A stretch of 64,000 bases of DNA. Source: Lateolabrax maculatus (Eukaryota; Chordata; Actinopteri; Acropomatiformes; Lateolabracidae). Position 1 is the first letter of the stretch. Every line of letters starts with the position of its first letter. This document shows positions 50,101 through 60,320 of the stretch, piece by piece. Made by a program: the position numbers and the translations under genes. The notes beneath the pieces are model-generated. The model was not told the DNA's origin and searched no databases. It saw nothing but the letters and a program-made list of their open reading frames with translations. The DNA is taken from positions 2,103,001 through 2,167,000 of the forward strand of contig CM062201.1 of the NCBI GenBank assembly GCA_031216445.1, in the 5' to 3' direction.

Positions 50101-52833
50101 TTTGTGCATATACAAGATTAGACAGGTATGTTGCCAATCTCGCTTGTGATATATATGCATTTATTCATTCATTCATACATACATACATACATACATACAT
50201 ACATGTGTGTGTGTATGCTCATTAATTTAGGCTACTTGCACAGATGAGGGGAAGCTGGTACAGACTGAAGTCGCCAAGACATTCAGTGCAATAACTAGTC
50301 ACACTGGCATTGCAATGCTGGAGACATACTGAATGTGTATGTTATACCACTGTGGATGCAAAACCATCACTATGAGCCTCGAGGAGAAGCTCTCAGTTAA
50401 TTTACATTCCAACCCTAACCTATTTTAATGAGTTCTGGGTACGAACGGAAAGAGTGAGACTGTGGAATGGAAGTGGGCCACCGTGTAGTAAGTGGCAGAT
50501 ATTTAATGAGTCTCATGTCTGATTAGGCCTTCGTCTACTAACTAAACTGATCATAAGACAGAATGCTTCAGGGTGAGGGTGGCTTACCACCGTAGCTTAA
50601 CAATCTCCTGGGGGAAACCCTGCAAGCGGTTGAGTTCTGTTAAGTGTGTCTGGGCTCACCATTAAGGACAGGGTGTGGAGCTCAGACATCCAATAGAAGT
50701 ATGGAACAGAATGTATAGGCTACCAGTACTGAGGACGAGGAAGGCATCTGTTCTTAATCCATGTTTATCAGGTCATTTCTCATGACATGCATGAACTAAA
50801 GTGGGCTTGTGGTGAGAAGGACTGGGTTCTAACCCTGGGAGGAAAAGTGACAGAACAGCACCTGACCCTCTCTTGTTACCACCACTGAGGTACCTTTGAG
50901 CAAGGTGGTAAAGTTAGAATCTTCAAGAGGGAGAGGAGGCAACTGCAGCAATGGGCACGATCATTGTGGTATGTGGCATTGGTTCATGATACTTGTCCCT
51001 ATACAAAAAAACATGAAATAAATGAACAAAACACTGGACTATGGTCAGTGGATACATCAGTAAGAGCAGAACATTTTAATGAGGGTATGCTCGTTGACTG
51101 CCAGGATGAGCACTGCACTGGTGTTGGGATCCACACAAACACAGGCAGGACCTGCGTTTCTGCCAGGGAGAACTCTGTCCTAGTACCAGAATATGATTAA
51201 GAACTATCTAATTAAAGCTTTTCTTCCTGGGAAAGTGGATGCATTTCTTCTATACACCTTCCCATATGGGTTTTTTCTTGCTAACTACTTGAGGCCAAGC
51301 CGTGATGACATCCACTACAGCTTCACAGGAAGCAGGGGGGTAGCTGTAGCAAGTCGCGCTGCTGTGGGCCAGACCCAAAAACCATGAAGCCGAGAGATCC
51401 GTGCTGAACACTGTTGTTTACAACAACACTGAAATGCATCACTATGGTCACCGGCACGTGAGCAAGGTAAGAAACGCCTTTTACCGTGTTGCTGCATTAT
51501 TATGGAAAAAACTGTCGAACTGTGCCAGTGCATCTTGTCTGATCTTGGATGCTCCCATAATGGGAAAATCCTATTGGAGAAGCCTCTGGTGTACATGTAA
51601 TAATGAGTGGTCACTGGGGTGTGGTGCAGTGTTACCGTCATTGTCTCCACTGGCAGCGGTGGTCTCAGTGGAGTCACAGCTCTCCTGCTCAGTGGCATCA
51701 GTGGGGACGACTGACGCCACGCCCGAGCCTGTTGCAGGGGTGCTGCTGCTGGAAGCTGGGGTGGCGGTGCTGCCGGTCGGATCTGTTGGTGTCTCCGACT
51801 CTGATGTTGTCTTCGTCCACTGGAGGGCGTTCTTCTACAGAGTGTGAACAGTACAGCGTTAGCAATGTATCAATGTTGTCCTGATTGAACAGGTCAGTTG
51901 TGGTGTGTGTGTGCATATATACGGTGGATGCAGATGGCCGCCCACCCAGAGCCTGGTTCTGTTCGAGGTTTCTACCTGTTAAAAGGGAGTTTTTCCACCC
52001 CACTGTTGCCAAGTGCTGCTCATGGTGGGGGTTGATGGGTCTCTGTAAATAATATTTTAAAGAGTATGGTCTAGACCTACTCTATGTGAAAGGTGTCTTG
52101 AGATAACTTTTGTTCTGATTTGGCATTATACAAAAAAATTGACTTGACTTGACATATAGCCTGGGAACCTGACGAATCTGCAAGATCATGTTTTATTTGC
52201 TGTGGCAGATATGTCTGGCCCCCCTCTTATTCAAACTGATTTCCTACTCTACTGGTATCAGGCCCTCTGGAAATCGAAAATGAACTGAGACGTTCCCGAC
52301 TAATACGTATTTGCAAATTAGTCTGGCGATGCCATGCTAGTTTCCATAGTGATGTCATTTGATTAAATGTCATTGTCAACAAACTCCTAAAAGCAATAGA
52401 TTACCTGACTAGCCTTAAAAAGATGGTCTAACCACGTGTGTCTACATTCTCTTAGTAGTATCATGAACAAGGGCATCACATCAATAAGTTGGTCAGCAGG
52501 AGTACTTAAGTAAAAAAAGGGGTTCCCAAGAAAAATATTCACTATACAACCTGTGGATTATCTAGAGTAACTGTGTGCGTATTTGTCAGATGTTTTTTTT
52601 TTTTCAATATGGAGCAGTTGGTGCTGACACCAATTATGATGGTAATGCAAACTTGCATAAATGACTTTCAAAAGCAGAGTGGTAAAGTGTGTTGAGATAA
52701 TTTGTTTGAGTACCTTAAGAGTGAACAGGCTCATCCGTCCTGGCAGTTTGAAGAAGATGCTGTTCTTCACCCTGTCTCCTCTCACCTGGGAGTGCAGCAT
52801 GGTGACTAGGCAGGCCAAAGGAGCTGTTCCACT

Positions 52834-52872
<39 letters not shown>

Positions 52873-55800
52873 TAAAACTCCTGTGTTTGGACACAGAGGG
52901 TCAGACTAAAGACATGAAGCCAAATCCAGATCTGAAGACATGTTAGAGCTACCTGGAACCTACATTAAGCCTTCCATAACAGTACATTGATATGACAATA
53001 CACCACACACTGTGAGAGGATAGACATATGTCAACTGTTTTACCATACCATTTACACTGTTGTAGCTATCCCTTTAATACTGCTGGTTGCATTAGGTCAT
53101 TTTGAGTGTTTTTGCTATTCAAAACGACAAACAGAATTCTTTGTCAAGGTAAATGATGATTGCATCAGTTGATTTTATAACAGCTATTTAGCAGCTAGCA
53201 AGGTAGTTATCGACTGTAAATAGCACCATCAGGTGAACAGAAGCTGAAATATTCCAGTTAAATGTTTAAGCATCGTTATTAACTTAAAAATAGGTATTTC
53301 TTTGGATTGATAGCAGTTATCAATGCTTCATACCATTTTCCTGCCAATTGACCAAACAAACAAATTAATTCACAGAGCCCAAAAGGTCAAACTAATAGTG
53401 TTAAAAAAAAAAAAAAAAAGATACACTCGCTGGCTCTTTTATGGCACCTAATTTTTCCTCTATCCCCAAGTTGATGTCTTACAATTCAACAAATTTTACA
53501 TTTGAATAATCATTTCAAACATCAGCAGGGTGCAACTGGCCACTATAACAAAATCACTGCTTTATATATTATTATATAATATTTTCCACAATTATAGTAT
53601 TGGGTGCAATGTGTTTGCCTTAAGCATGTGAACACCCTGCACTAAGAGTAAGTATAGGCCTTAGAGGATAAAGGAAGAGCATGAAGAGGAGGAGAGGTGT
53701 TTGTATGCAGTAAAGGTCTATTGTCCTCCAACCTACCTCCTGTTTATGTCAGCAGCACGCCAAGTAGTTCATGTAGAAGGAAAAAAAAAAAACTCAGTTA
53801 TTACCACAATGAATGACATGTTCAGTTGATTTGCTGTGTGATCAGTTCACAGACTGCTAAAAATACTAGATAAATGCAAAAGATAATGGATTCCGTGGGA
53901 ATAAAAGTTAGGCTACTTGTCTGACACCAAACAAAACCAGTGTGGAACGTTTAAACAGTTACTGACCATCTCCACAAACAGTGATTTCAACTCCAGGTTA
54001 CAGCTTTTTATGGTTTATCAATCAGATGGTAACTACAGGTTTCAGGAAGCCAAATTCAAAATGCAGTGATACACTCTGGACTGAAAGACGGAAAATGACT
54101 GATGACTAAAGTACACACTGTCAGTCACTGCTTTTTTTTTATTCCACTGCCTGTGTGTGTGATTGTGTGTGTGTGTGATTGTGTGTGTGTGTGTGTGTGT
54201 CTGACCGCATTTCCTTCAGCCCTTTGGTCTGGATGACATGGAGGATTTGTTTGGGAGTCATGGGTGCATCAGAGAAGTTCTCCAAAACCTGGAAAACATC
54301 CACACTGCGCCGTTAAGAAAAACTTTGAATACAAGACAAACCAGTATCGATTTAGAGTTGCCTGGCTGAGGCTGAGGCAACCTGATTTCTCCTAATAATT
54401 TAACATGATCGCCTATATCAAAAATGGTCTTGGGGCTACTATAAAAGAAGTAATTCATTGTCAAAAACAACAGACAATAGGATTTTTCCCTCTTTTATTT
54501 GGGTTACTAAAAGCATGAAGCAAGAAGGAGGCTGGTACAGTTATGGAACATGTAGTATGATGGCACTGGTACCTGCATTACAATAAACTGGACCAACAAA
54601 GGCTTTACAGAAGAGTCTGCCACTAACAAAACCAGTAGAAGAAGGTGCATGTCAGAGAGAAAGACAGAGAAGCAGTGTCAGTAGCGTCTGTGCATTTTGT
54701 CTCGGGAAGGAGGAATCTGCAAAGAGTAACGATGGTACGAATATACATATGTGAAGTAGTAGAAGCATAGTAACTCAAACAAAACAAAAATATATTATAA
54801 AAGAAATATAAAAATCTAAATAAAAGAATATGAGTCAAATATATAAAAAAAGTAAGCTTATGAAACTCAGAACATTAATGAACTATACTGTAGGTAGCGT
54901 GGAGGGGGCAAGCATGTATATTGAACATATAGTGAATTGCTGTTAAAAAAATATGTCATCAATGACTGGTGCAAACTTTTGTATTCATCCTTCATTTACC
55001 AGTACTCTTCTGTTTCTGTGTATTTCATGCAAGGAACAGGAAGCTCACAAGTATGCATGTATGTAAGACTTGATATTTATAAATTGAACTTATAACAAGG
55101 AAGCAGTGATCTGGTTATTGAAACAAGTTTGCTTTTCTTTTTCCCGCACCACAAGGGGAACATGAGAAGAATCTCCTTGAAAACAACTGCTGTTTTAAGT
55201 CTGAAAGGGGCTCAAGACTACTTTCTGATATATAAATGTGGAAGTTGTTAAATTCCCAACCATTGCCATGGTGGCAGATGCAGCGGCCATAGTTCCTTTA
55301 AACTCCACAACATTTTTTGTTTTAATCGGTTAATTTTGCTGAATCAAGTATTACCTATGACAGTAACACACTCATCTGCATTTGAAAAAGAAGCGTAGGG
55401 TTTGGATTAAGAGCCTTGGACCTTGAAATGATCACTGCCTGCGGCATCTTCCGACCACTCAGTCAGACCAGCCGAACTAAACACTGCGGGGGGTGTGACT
55501 GCCTTAGAAGGAGAGGGAAGAGAGCTGGGATAAGAGCTAAGCCTGCTTGGACCTGAGGACTGTGTTTCGAGCCGAAAGAATGCAAGACTCTGGCAGGACG
55601 GGCTCATGTTTACATCAATGATTCTTGGTGCTCAAACGCAGTTAAACTTGATGGACAATGTTTCCCAGACATCCAACTTTTACTGTAAAGATGAAGACCA
55701 GTTTCATTATTTGTATATGCTGTTTGTTCTATTGTGTGTAGCATGAGGGACAACAACTTGCATATCCTTGTGCAACCCTGTGTTGTAAAACAGTACCACA

Positions 55801-57300
55801 AACTACAACCTTAGTAATAAACATGTAGCTGAATTAACACTACTTGGAATGTTTTAACAAAAATTGTCCATTAGAAGCTTTCTTAAAGCAGAATATGTGG
55901 CCAAACTGTTGTACTGGATTGAATTTAAGATCGTATAGGTGTACCTAATGAAGAAGCCAGGTATGAATAACGTGAGCTGCAGCTGTGAGTCCACTATGAG
56001 GAATATGAACAAGGACCGTGAAACTAAATATTTCTTATGTACTTCATCTGCAGTCACTATAAAATAGGCATTTGTTTTCAAAAATGCCCAATAATTCCGT
56101 TAATTGACCTTCTTTGTTTAAACAAAAGCAGTGAGTAGCACTCCTTTCATATTATCATCATGCCCATGATTTGGAATGTATGTAATTGTGCACTGCTAAG
56201 AGACAGTAAATGTGGTTCTGTTCATCTGGAACAAAATCTGGTAACTCAGATTTCACTTGGTGCTCTGCACTTGTTCCTGTTAAATAGCAGATATTTGAAT
56301 AGAAAGCAGGGGCCTAGCCGGCCAAAACAGACCTAAGTAGCTAGTGAACCCATTGCCATCACACTGATGATAAACACTAAACACTGGAAAACTGATCACA
56401 GTTATACTCAATATTAAATGTACTTATCTGACATGTAGCCAACTGCTCAGTTGTCAGTGGGCTTTTTAATTAATTAAATGAAGTTAATTAGCTATGAAAA
56501 CAACCGCCCGCTCGGTATAGTGTTTAACGTTTGCCTTTCAAATGATGCAAGTCACTACAATGCTTTCTTAACTATCAACGTTGCTTCTCGTTGATTTTCC
56601 GGAAGAGACTGGTTGAATTAACGAGCGTTAACGGGATTTATTTTGTTTTCCTGCACCATTCCGTGCCCCTGTGGCTTCACAAGACAGCTCAGTTGGTGGT
56701 TAACGTTAGCTATTAGCTTTGCTAATGTTAGCATGCATTATGGTCAACAACATTAGCTACTAAGTCACCAAGTTAGACGTTACGACCTTAAAAGTCGCTT
56801 TTTACCGACTGGTTTGTTGGCGTGCAGTACTGAGACTGTCCGGACCTTCTGGGTTACTTCGGTTGCTCGGATGGTAATTAGGGTAGGGCTAGCTAGCTAG
56901 CTGCCTAGCAAACAAAGAGCTTAAAATACGAGAGGTGAATGTTAGCGTGCTAGCCAATGTTAGCAGGTTACGTTGCATAGCTTTTTATGTCGGCAGCCAG
57001 AAAGACTCGAAGCAGCCAGAAAGACACGGAGCACGTGTAAACCTGCCCCGCTCCATCTGAACCCAACTCTGGCTGCATTCTGGCTAGGTTAGCACGGCTA
57101 TGTTAATAGCTCGCTGATATTACAGCAGGCTGTGGTCGTGATGAGAATGTCCAAACACAACAACACATCTGGATCCATCACTTCACACGTATTCATACAT
57201 TATTTAAATGCAGCTAGATAAATTCACAAAATAGTGTGTTTACCATGCGAGCCGCCTCAGCCCAGGTCCGCTCCTTCTTTCTCTTTTGTTTGTCCTTCAT
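38198..57300 (-). CDS. asxl1: Polycomb-group protein ASXL1, complete
   Basis: ASXL proteins bind and activate the deubiquitinase BAP1 (PR-DUB, H2AK119ub). Exons in transcript order: 57244-57300, 54206-54288, 52714-52831, 51636-51834, 44037-44206, 43642-43726, 43287-43453, 42918-43014, 42291-42396, 40962-42009, 38198-40819. They total 4752 bases, or 1583 residues plus stop, with every phase consistent. The start gives MKDKQKRKKERTWAEAAR. A HARE-HTH domain follows (about 11-86; SDAPMTPKQIL, LPGRMSLFTLK), then VVLTPLKVNGEHV, and a DEUBAD (about 240-360; FETPGSILVNTN, LSSSALNNEFFTHA). Next are a low-complexity Pro/Thr and Ser region, GGARTLADIKARAQ, a poly-Gly run, an NR-box (NNPLVTQLLQGSLPLEKVL, about 1195) and a C-terminal PHD (CSCRLKAMIMCQGCGAFC). 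MCQGCGAF and the neighbour plagl2 favour asxl1 over asxl2, though the NR-box is ASXL2-like. Confidence 0.93.
40481..40522. repeat. Coding (TCC)n repeat in asxl1
   Basis: Fourteen TCC/CCT units read on the minus strand as GGA codons, giving a run of about 14 glycines near residues 810-824. It sits between GGARTLADIKARA and the GSSPDTNSSG segment. Confidence 0.9.
41465..41590. repeat. Coding hexanucleotide minisatellite in asxl1
   Basis: Tandem GGGCTG, GTGGGA and GTAGGA units on the plus strand encode, on the minus strand, an alternating Pro-Thr/Pro-Ser/Pro-Ala stretch at about residues 501-542. Confidence 0.85.
44652..48000 (-). mobile_element. L2/CR1-type LINE, long but inactive copy
   Basis: Read on the minus strand it starts inside an AP-endonuclease domain (RGTGRGGGVAAIFDSSLL). 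It continues through endonuclease C-terminal motifs (NANNDSLGSVFISLLDSIGF, LDLVLSYGIEFEDLIV) and a reverse transcriptase whose second half is open from 46291 to 45521 (GVPQGSVLGPLLFTLYML, FHCYADDTQLYLSI). It ends in the L2 tail at 44652. Several frame breaks and a nonsense change just after PLKSRI inactivate it. It is nearly identical by eye to the copy at 3914-5455. Confidence 0.85.
48125..49000 (+). mobile_element. L2 LINE 3' fragment
   Basis: It begins TGATCACCTACAAAGCTTTT and encodes LLVVPKVSKSRTGARAFSYQ then LLWNQLPVWVREADTLSSFK. The usual 3' UTR follows and ends TTCTATATAAATAAAATG. It is diverged from the other copies and lies inverted to the neighbour ending at 48000. Confidence 0.8.
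50161..50216. repeat. (ATTC)n(ATAC)n(GT)n microsatellite
   Basis: Three ATTC units, about seven ATAC units and a short GT run in asxl1 intron 4. Confidence 0.9.
51925..52155 (+). mobile_element. L2 LINE 3'-tail fragment
   Basis: It starts at GTGGATGCAGATGGCCGCCC, runs through GGTTTCTACCTGTTAAAAGG and ends AAATTGACTTGACTTGAC. The part kept is shared with the other L2 copies here. It lies about 90 bases upstream (transcript sense) of asxl1 exon 4. Confidence 0.8.
52158..52340. mobile_element. Small non-autonomous DNA transposon, 183 bp
   Basis: The left end (TAGCCTGGGAACCTGACGAA) is an imperfect inverted copy of the right end (GGCGATGCCATGCTAG). The right end is the exact reverse complement of 11155-11186. 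It is inserted directly beside an L2 tail. No coding capacity. Confidence 0.5.
52836..52868. repeat. (AC)n microsatellite abutting the asxl1 exon 3 acceptor
   Basis: About 16 AC units. On the transcribed strand the GT run ends four bases before the exon, as GTGTGTCCAG|TGGAAC, taking the place of a normal polypyrimidine tract. Confidence 0.9.
54150..54201. repeat. (GT)n microsatellite abutting the asxl1 exon 2 donor
   Basis: An interrupted GT run. On the transcribed strand it is a CA-rich stretch that starts three bases after the donor GTCAG. Confidence 0.9.
54289..57243 (-). other. asxl1 intron 1
   Basis: This 3-kb intron is mostly AT-rich and unique-looking. Its 5' end (about 56600-56960) carries many GTTAGC/GCTAAC and GCTAGC motifs. 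No exon or mobile element is recognised. Confidence 0.45.
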
Positions 57301-57560
57301 TTCCTCTGCGCTGGTGTCTGCGGCTAGCCTGCTGTGTGTCTACAAAGCAACCTCAATACGACGGCGACTTAGCTGCTTAGCAAAATGGCTAACAACGTTC
57401 TAGGTTAACTATGTATAGGCTAGACCCACAACAAGACGGTTCTTTTCGCTCGGGACGATGTTCTGGTGGCTGCTAATCTCTGATAACCGTCGCTCCCGTG
57501 TCCAGTGCCTTGTCTAAACTAGCTCAACACACATCGTCTCTCTGTGGCATAGAAGCACTG
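57301..57560 (-). promoter_or_regulatory. asxl1 5' UTR and promoter-proximal region
   Basis: A CpG-containing block upstream of the asxl1 start. There is no TATA box in consensus position. The start of transcription is not resolved. Confidence 0.4.
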
Positions 57561-58854
57561 TGAGCGCAGGGCTGGCTGTGGTGCTGCTGCAGGACAAGCC
57601 TCTATGGAATGCAACAACCAGGTCAAAGGTCAAACCCTCCGCAGGAATGCAACAAAACAACGTCCAGCCCTCCGCATGCAAATAGTACATTCGAACAGAT
57701 GCTGCATACAAATAATCATATTTAATATCAGAATAGCACAGTTTTTATTGAGTCCTCCATCCAACAGCACACATGTACAATATTTTAACCACATAATATA
57801 TAAGAATTGAGTCGGCGAGTTAGAACAGCAAAATGTTGTCTAATTCATAATAATATAAAAACTGATACCCAGTTAAGGCTGCCTGGCTTGAGGATCCATT
57901 TTTTCTATGCACATCTATTATTTCTATGCACATATTTGAAGCAGCTTTTGCAATTGGACAATAACAGACAACACAGCCAAATTGAATGTGGGACAAATAA
58001 ACACACCTAGGAGCCACAACATTTAGAATACTAGATATTGTGGCCAGTATAAGCCATTAAATCATGAATCAAACAACCAGGCCTTTTCAGTCAAGTAGGA
58101 CAAAGATAAAGATGTCATGCAAGGATGTTGTGTGAGAGTACTTCAGCAGGGCAGCGTATGTACACTGTCCTCTGGCTGAAGGATGCTGCTCACCGCCCTA
58201 CCTACTGTTGCATTATGTTATGCATATTTGAGGGGATATCTATCTCTGAGATGTCTGCCTCCACCCCAAAAGTTCCTATGAGAACTGTTGACAGCTGAAG
58301 TTTGAATTGACCCTTTAAGAATGTAGAACATTAACAAAATGAAATATCTCTGTATTTTTGACTCACTAATTTTCGGTTCAGTAATGTGATGTTTCTTTAA
58401 TGCTTTCATACAATATTTGATCCAAACAAGGGCTGTGTGATATGATAAGATGAATGCAATGACTGGTGACAAAATTACCATAATGGTGAGAGAAAAAGAA
58501 ATGTGAGACAGATAAGTCTTCAACCATGTGCGTCCTTACATGTTTACATAGATCTGTTTTCAATATTATCTTTATTAGAAATATAATTAATCAGACAGGT
58601 GACAGTGTGAAAAAGTTCAGTAAATTATGTACAATATCTCCAACCCATCCAGACCTTCATGTGTCCGCTAAGAAAAAAGGTCTGGGTATGTAAGGAATAC
58701 TGAGATATTCTGTGATATTCCTATACATCCCTATACAGTACCTGTCTCATTTCACCAAAGTCCAACACATACTTTATGTTAGGCACTGTCAGACACGTAG
58801 CTGTGATGTTTGATTCCAGGCTCAATTTTGAATTTTTTTACCTGCAAGGTCATC

Positions 58855-59170
58855 CAATCTTGCTTCGACCACCTCACGAATAACGCTAGAATCGTATCAT
58901 ACTTTCATTTTCTCAATCAGAAAACAGTTAACATTCCATACATTCTGTAGAACGACTGTGGAATGAACTGCCAGGGGATCCTAAGGGACAAAATTACCAC
59001 TTCTTTTAAATCACAACTGGGGACCCACTTTTATCCAATAGTTTTGTTATAATTTCATTTTAACCTGCTAACATCTGTGCAAGTGTATGTGTCTGTGTAT
59101 ATTTGTAATGTATATTGGTGTATACATACTTTATTAATTAGTCCCACTTCCTCATTTTGTTCTTGCTATT
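58855..59170 (+). mobile_element. CR1-like LINE 3' remnant
   Basis: A decayed frame reads LWNELP..GDLRDKITTSFK then SQLGTHFYP, the C-terminal signature of CR1/L2-like ORF2 proteins (compare LWNQLP..SFKSLLKTFLF elsewhere here). A T-rich 3' UTR follows. Confidence 0.45.
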
Positions 59171-59224
59171 TGATTGAAGATGACACTGTGTACAGTAATT
59201 AAACACACACACACACACATATGG

Positions 59225-59985
59225 TTCTCCAGCCTATCAAACATCAAAAGCAACATCCCAGCCAGCTCTCACCAGTTTGCATTCAGAACTAACAGATCTA
59301 CAGAGGATGCCATCTCCACTGCCCTCCACTCAGTCTTCACCCTGAGGATAACAGCACCTACATCAGAATGCTGTTGTTGTTTTCAGCTCAACATTCAATA
59401 CAATCTCACAATCTCACAAACAGATCCCAGACCATTCGGATTGGAGGTCACACCTCCTCCACTCTAGTGCTGAACTGAGCCTCCCAGGGCTATGTGCTTA
59501 GCCCCCTCCTGTTCATGCTATACACCCATGACTTCAATCCCAGACAAGCAGAAAACTCTGTTGTGAAATTTGTGGACAACAACACCAACATCAGCCAGAT
59601 TACAAACAATGATGAGAATACATATCGGGAGAAAATCAACAACCTTGCAGTGTGGTGTGCAGAGAACAACCTGCTGATCATTGTCAACAATACCAAGGAG
59701 CTGATCATTGATTTCAGAAAAAAGAAGGTAAGACCCACACCCCTGTCTACATCAATGGAGCTGACGTGGAGCAGGTGACAGTTTTAAGTTCCTGTGAATC
59801 AACATCACAAAGAACCTGTAGTGGTCATCTCACATCTCCACCCTGGTTAAGAAAGCTCAGAAACAGCTGTATTTCTTCAAGAAACTTAAGAAAGAAAACT
59901 TCCCACGCCAAGTTCTTGCCAACTTAGTATTAGAAGTATCAACTGTCCTTCCACCAGACTACAGAGCAGCTGGTTTCCTCAAGTT
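59225..59985 (+). mobile_element. Rex1-type LINE fragment
   Basis: Frames read LSPLLFMLYTHDFNPRQ, VVKFVDNNTNISQITNNDEN, YREKINNLAVWCAENNLLII and TKELIIDFRKKK, the RT palm and thumb of Rex1-type fish LINEs. The catalytic FADD-type box is changed to FVDN. Frameshifts are present, so it is inactive. Confidence 0.7.
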
Positions 59986-60095
59986 GTGAGACTCCACCAG
60001 AAATAATAATTGTTTTCTTAAGTAGCAAAATGGGACTATATCTGCATCTGGTACAACCCTGTCTGGTACAATGTCAACATATGAATCTTGTATCC

Positions 60096-60130
<35 letters not shown>
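60096..60130. repeat. (GT)n microsatellite
   Basis: About 14 GT units then TATATATGTG, immediately upstream of the plagl2 promoter block. Confidence 0.9.
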
Positions 60131-60171
60131 GTAGATCTGGTTCCTGCTGGAGTTCCTCTGAGCCCGGGGTG

Positions 60172-60179
60172 TGACGTCA
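60172..60179 (+). promoter_or_regulatory. Full palindromic CRE in the plagl2 promoter
   Basis: TGACGTCA, inside the longer palindrome GTGACGTCAC, sits at the edge of a CpG-rich block. It is about 140 bases before the first donor (60320). The full-site sequence is the classical CREB/ATF site. Confidence 0.55.
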
Positions 60180-60320
60180 CTCTCCCATAATGCATGGCTT
60201 CCAGCGCGGCGCCCAGCAGTCCAGGCCCGAACTCTAACAAACATCTCGGAAACTTGTTACAAAATGTCGATGTGGAGACGGAATGGAGGCTGGACGGAAA
60301 GCTGGACCGAGGCACCGTCG
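60180..60320 (+). other. Likely untranslated first exon of plagl2
   Basis: A CpG-rich stretch ending in a strong donor (CGTCG|GTGAGT). It contains ATGs; the one at about 60264 stays open to the donor (MSMWRRNGGWTESW) but meets a stop soon after the next acceptor. The exon is therefore probably non-coding. The 5' edge is approximate. Confidence 0.45.

Larger units (their letters stand above)
44207..51635 (-). other. asxl1 intron 4, repeat-rich
   Basis: This 7.4-kb intron contains two L2 LINE copies in opposite orientation (separate entries), an (ATAC)n repeat and a weak SINE-like or LINE-like patch at about 50600-50930 (GGGCTCACCATTAAGGACAG and CCACTGAGGTACCTTTGAGC). The interval 49010-50150 shows nothing recognisable. 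Confidence 0.5.
57561..60150. other. Spacer between asxl1 and plagl2
   Basis: Divergent-promoter spacer of about 2.6 kb. Its right half is made of LINE remnants (separate entries). The left half, 57561-58850, is AT-rich with no gene I can support. Confidence 0.45.

Noticed and set aside
60264..60320. The MSMWRRNGGW frame in plagl2 exon 1 as coding
   Set aside because: When joined to the acceptor at 62557 it stops after about nine codons; it is better read as an upstream frame.
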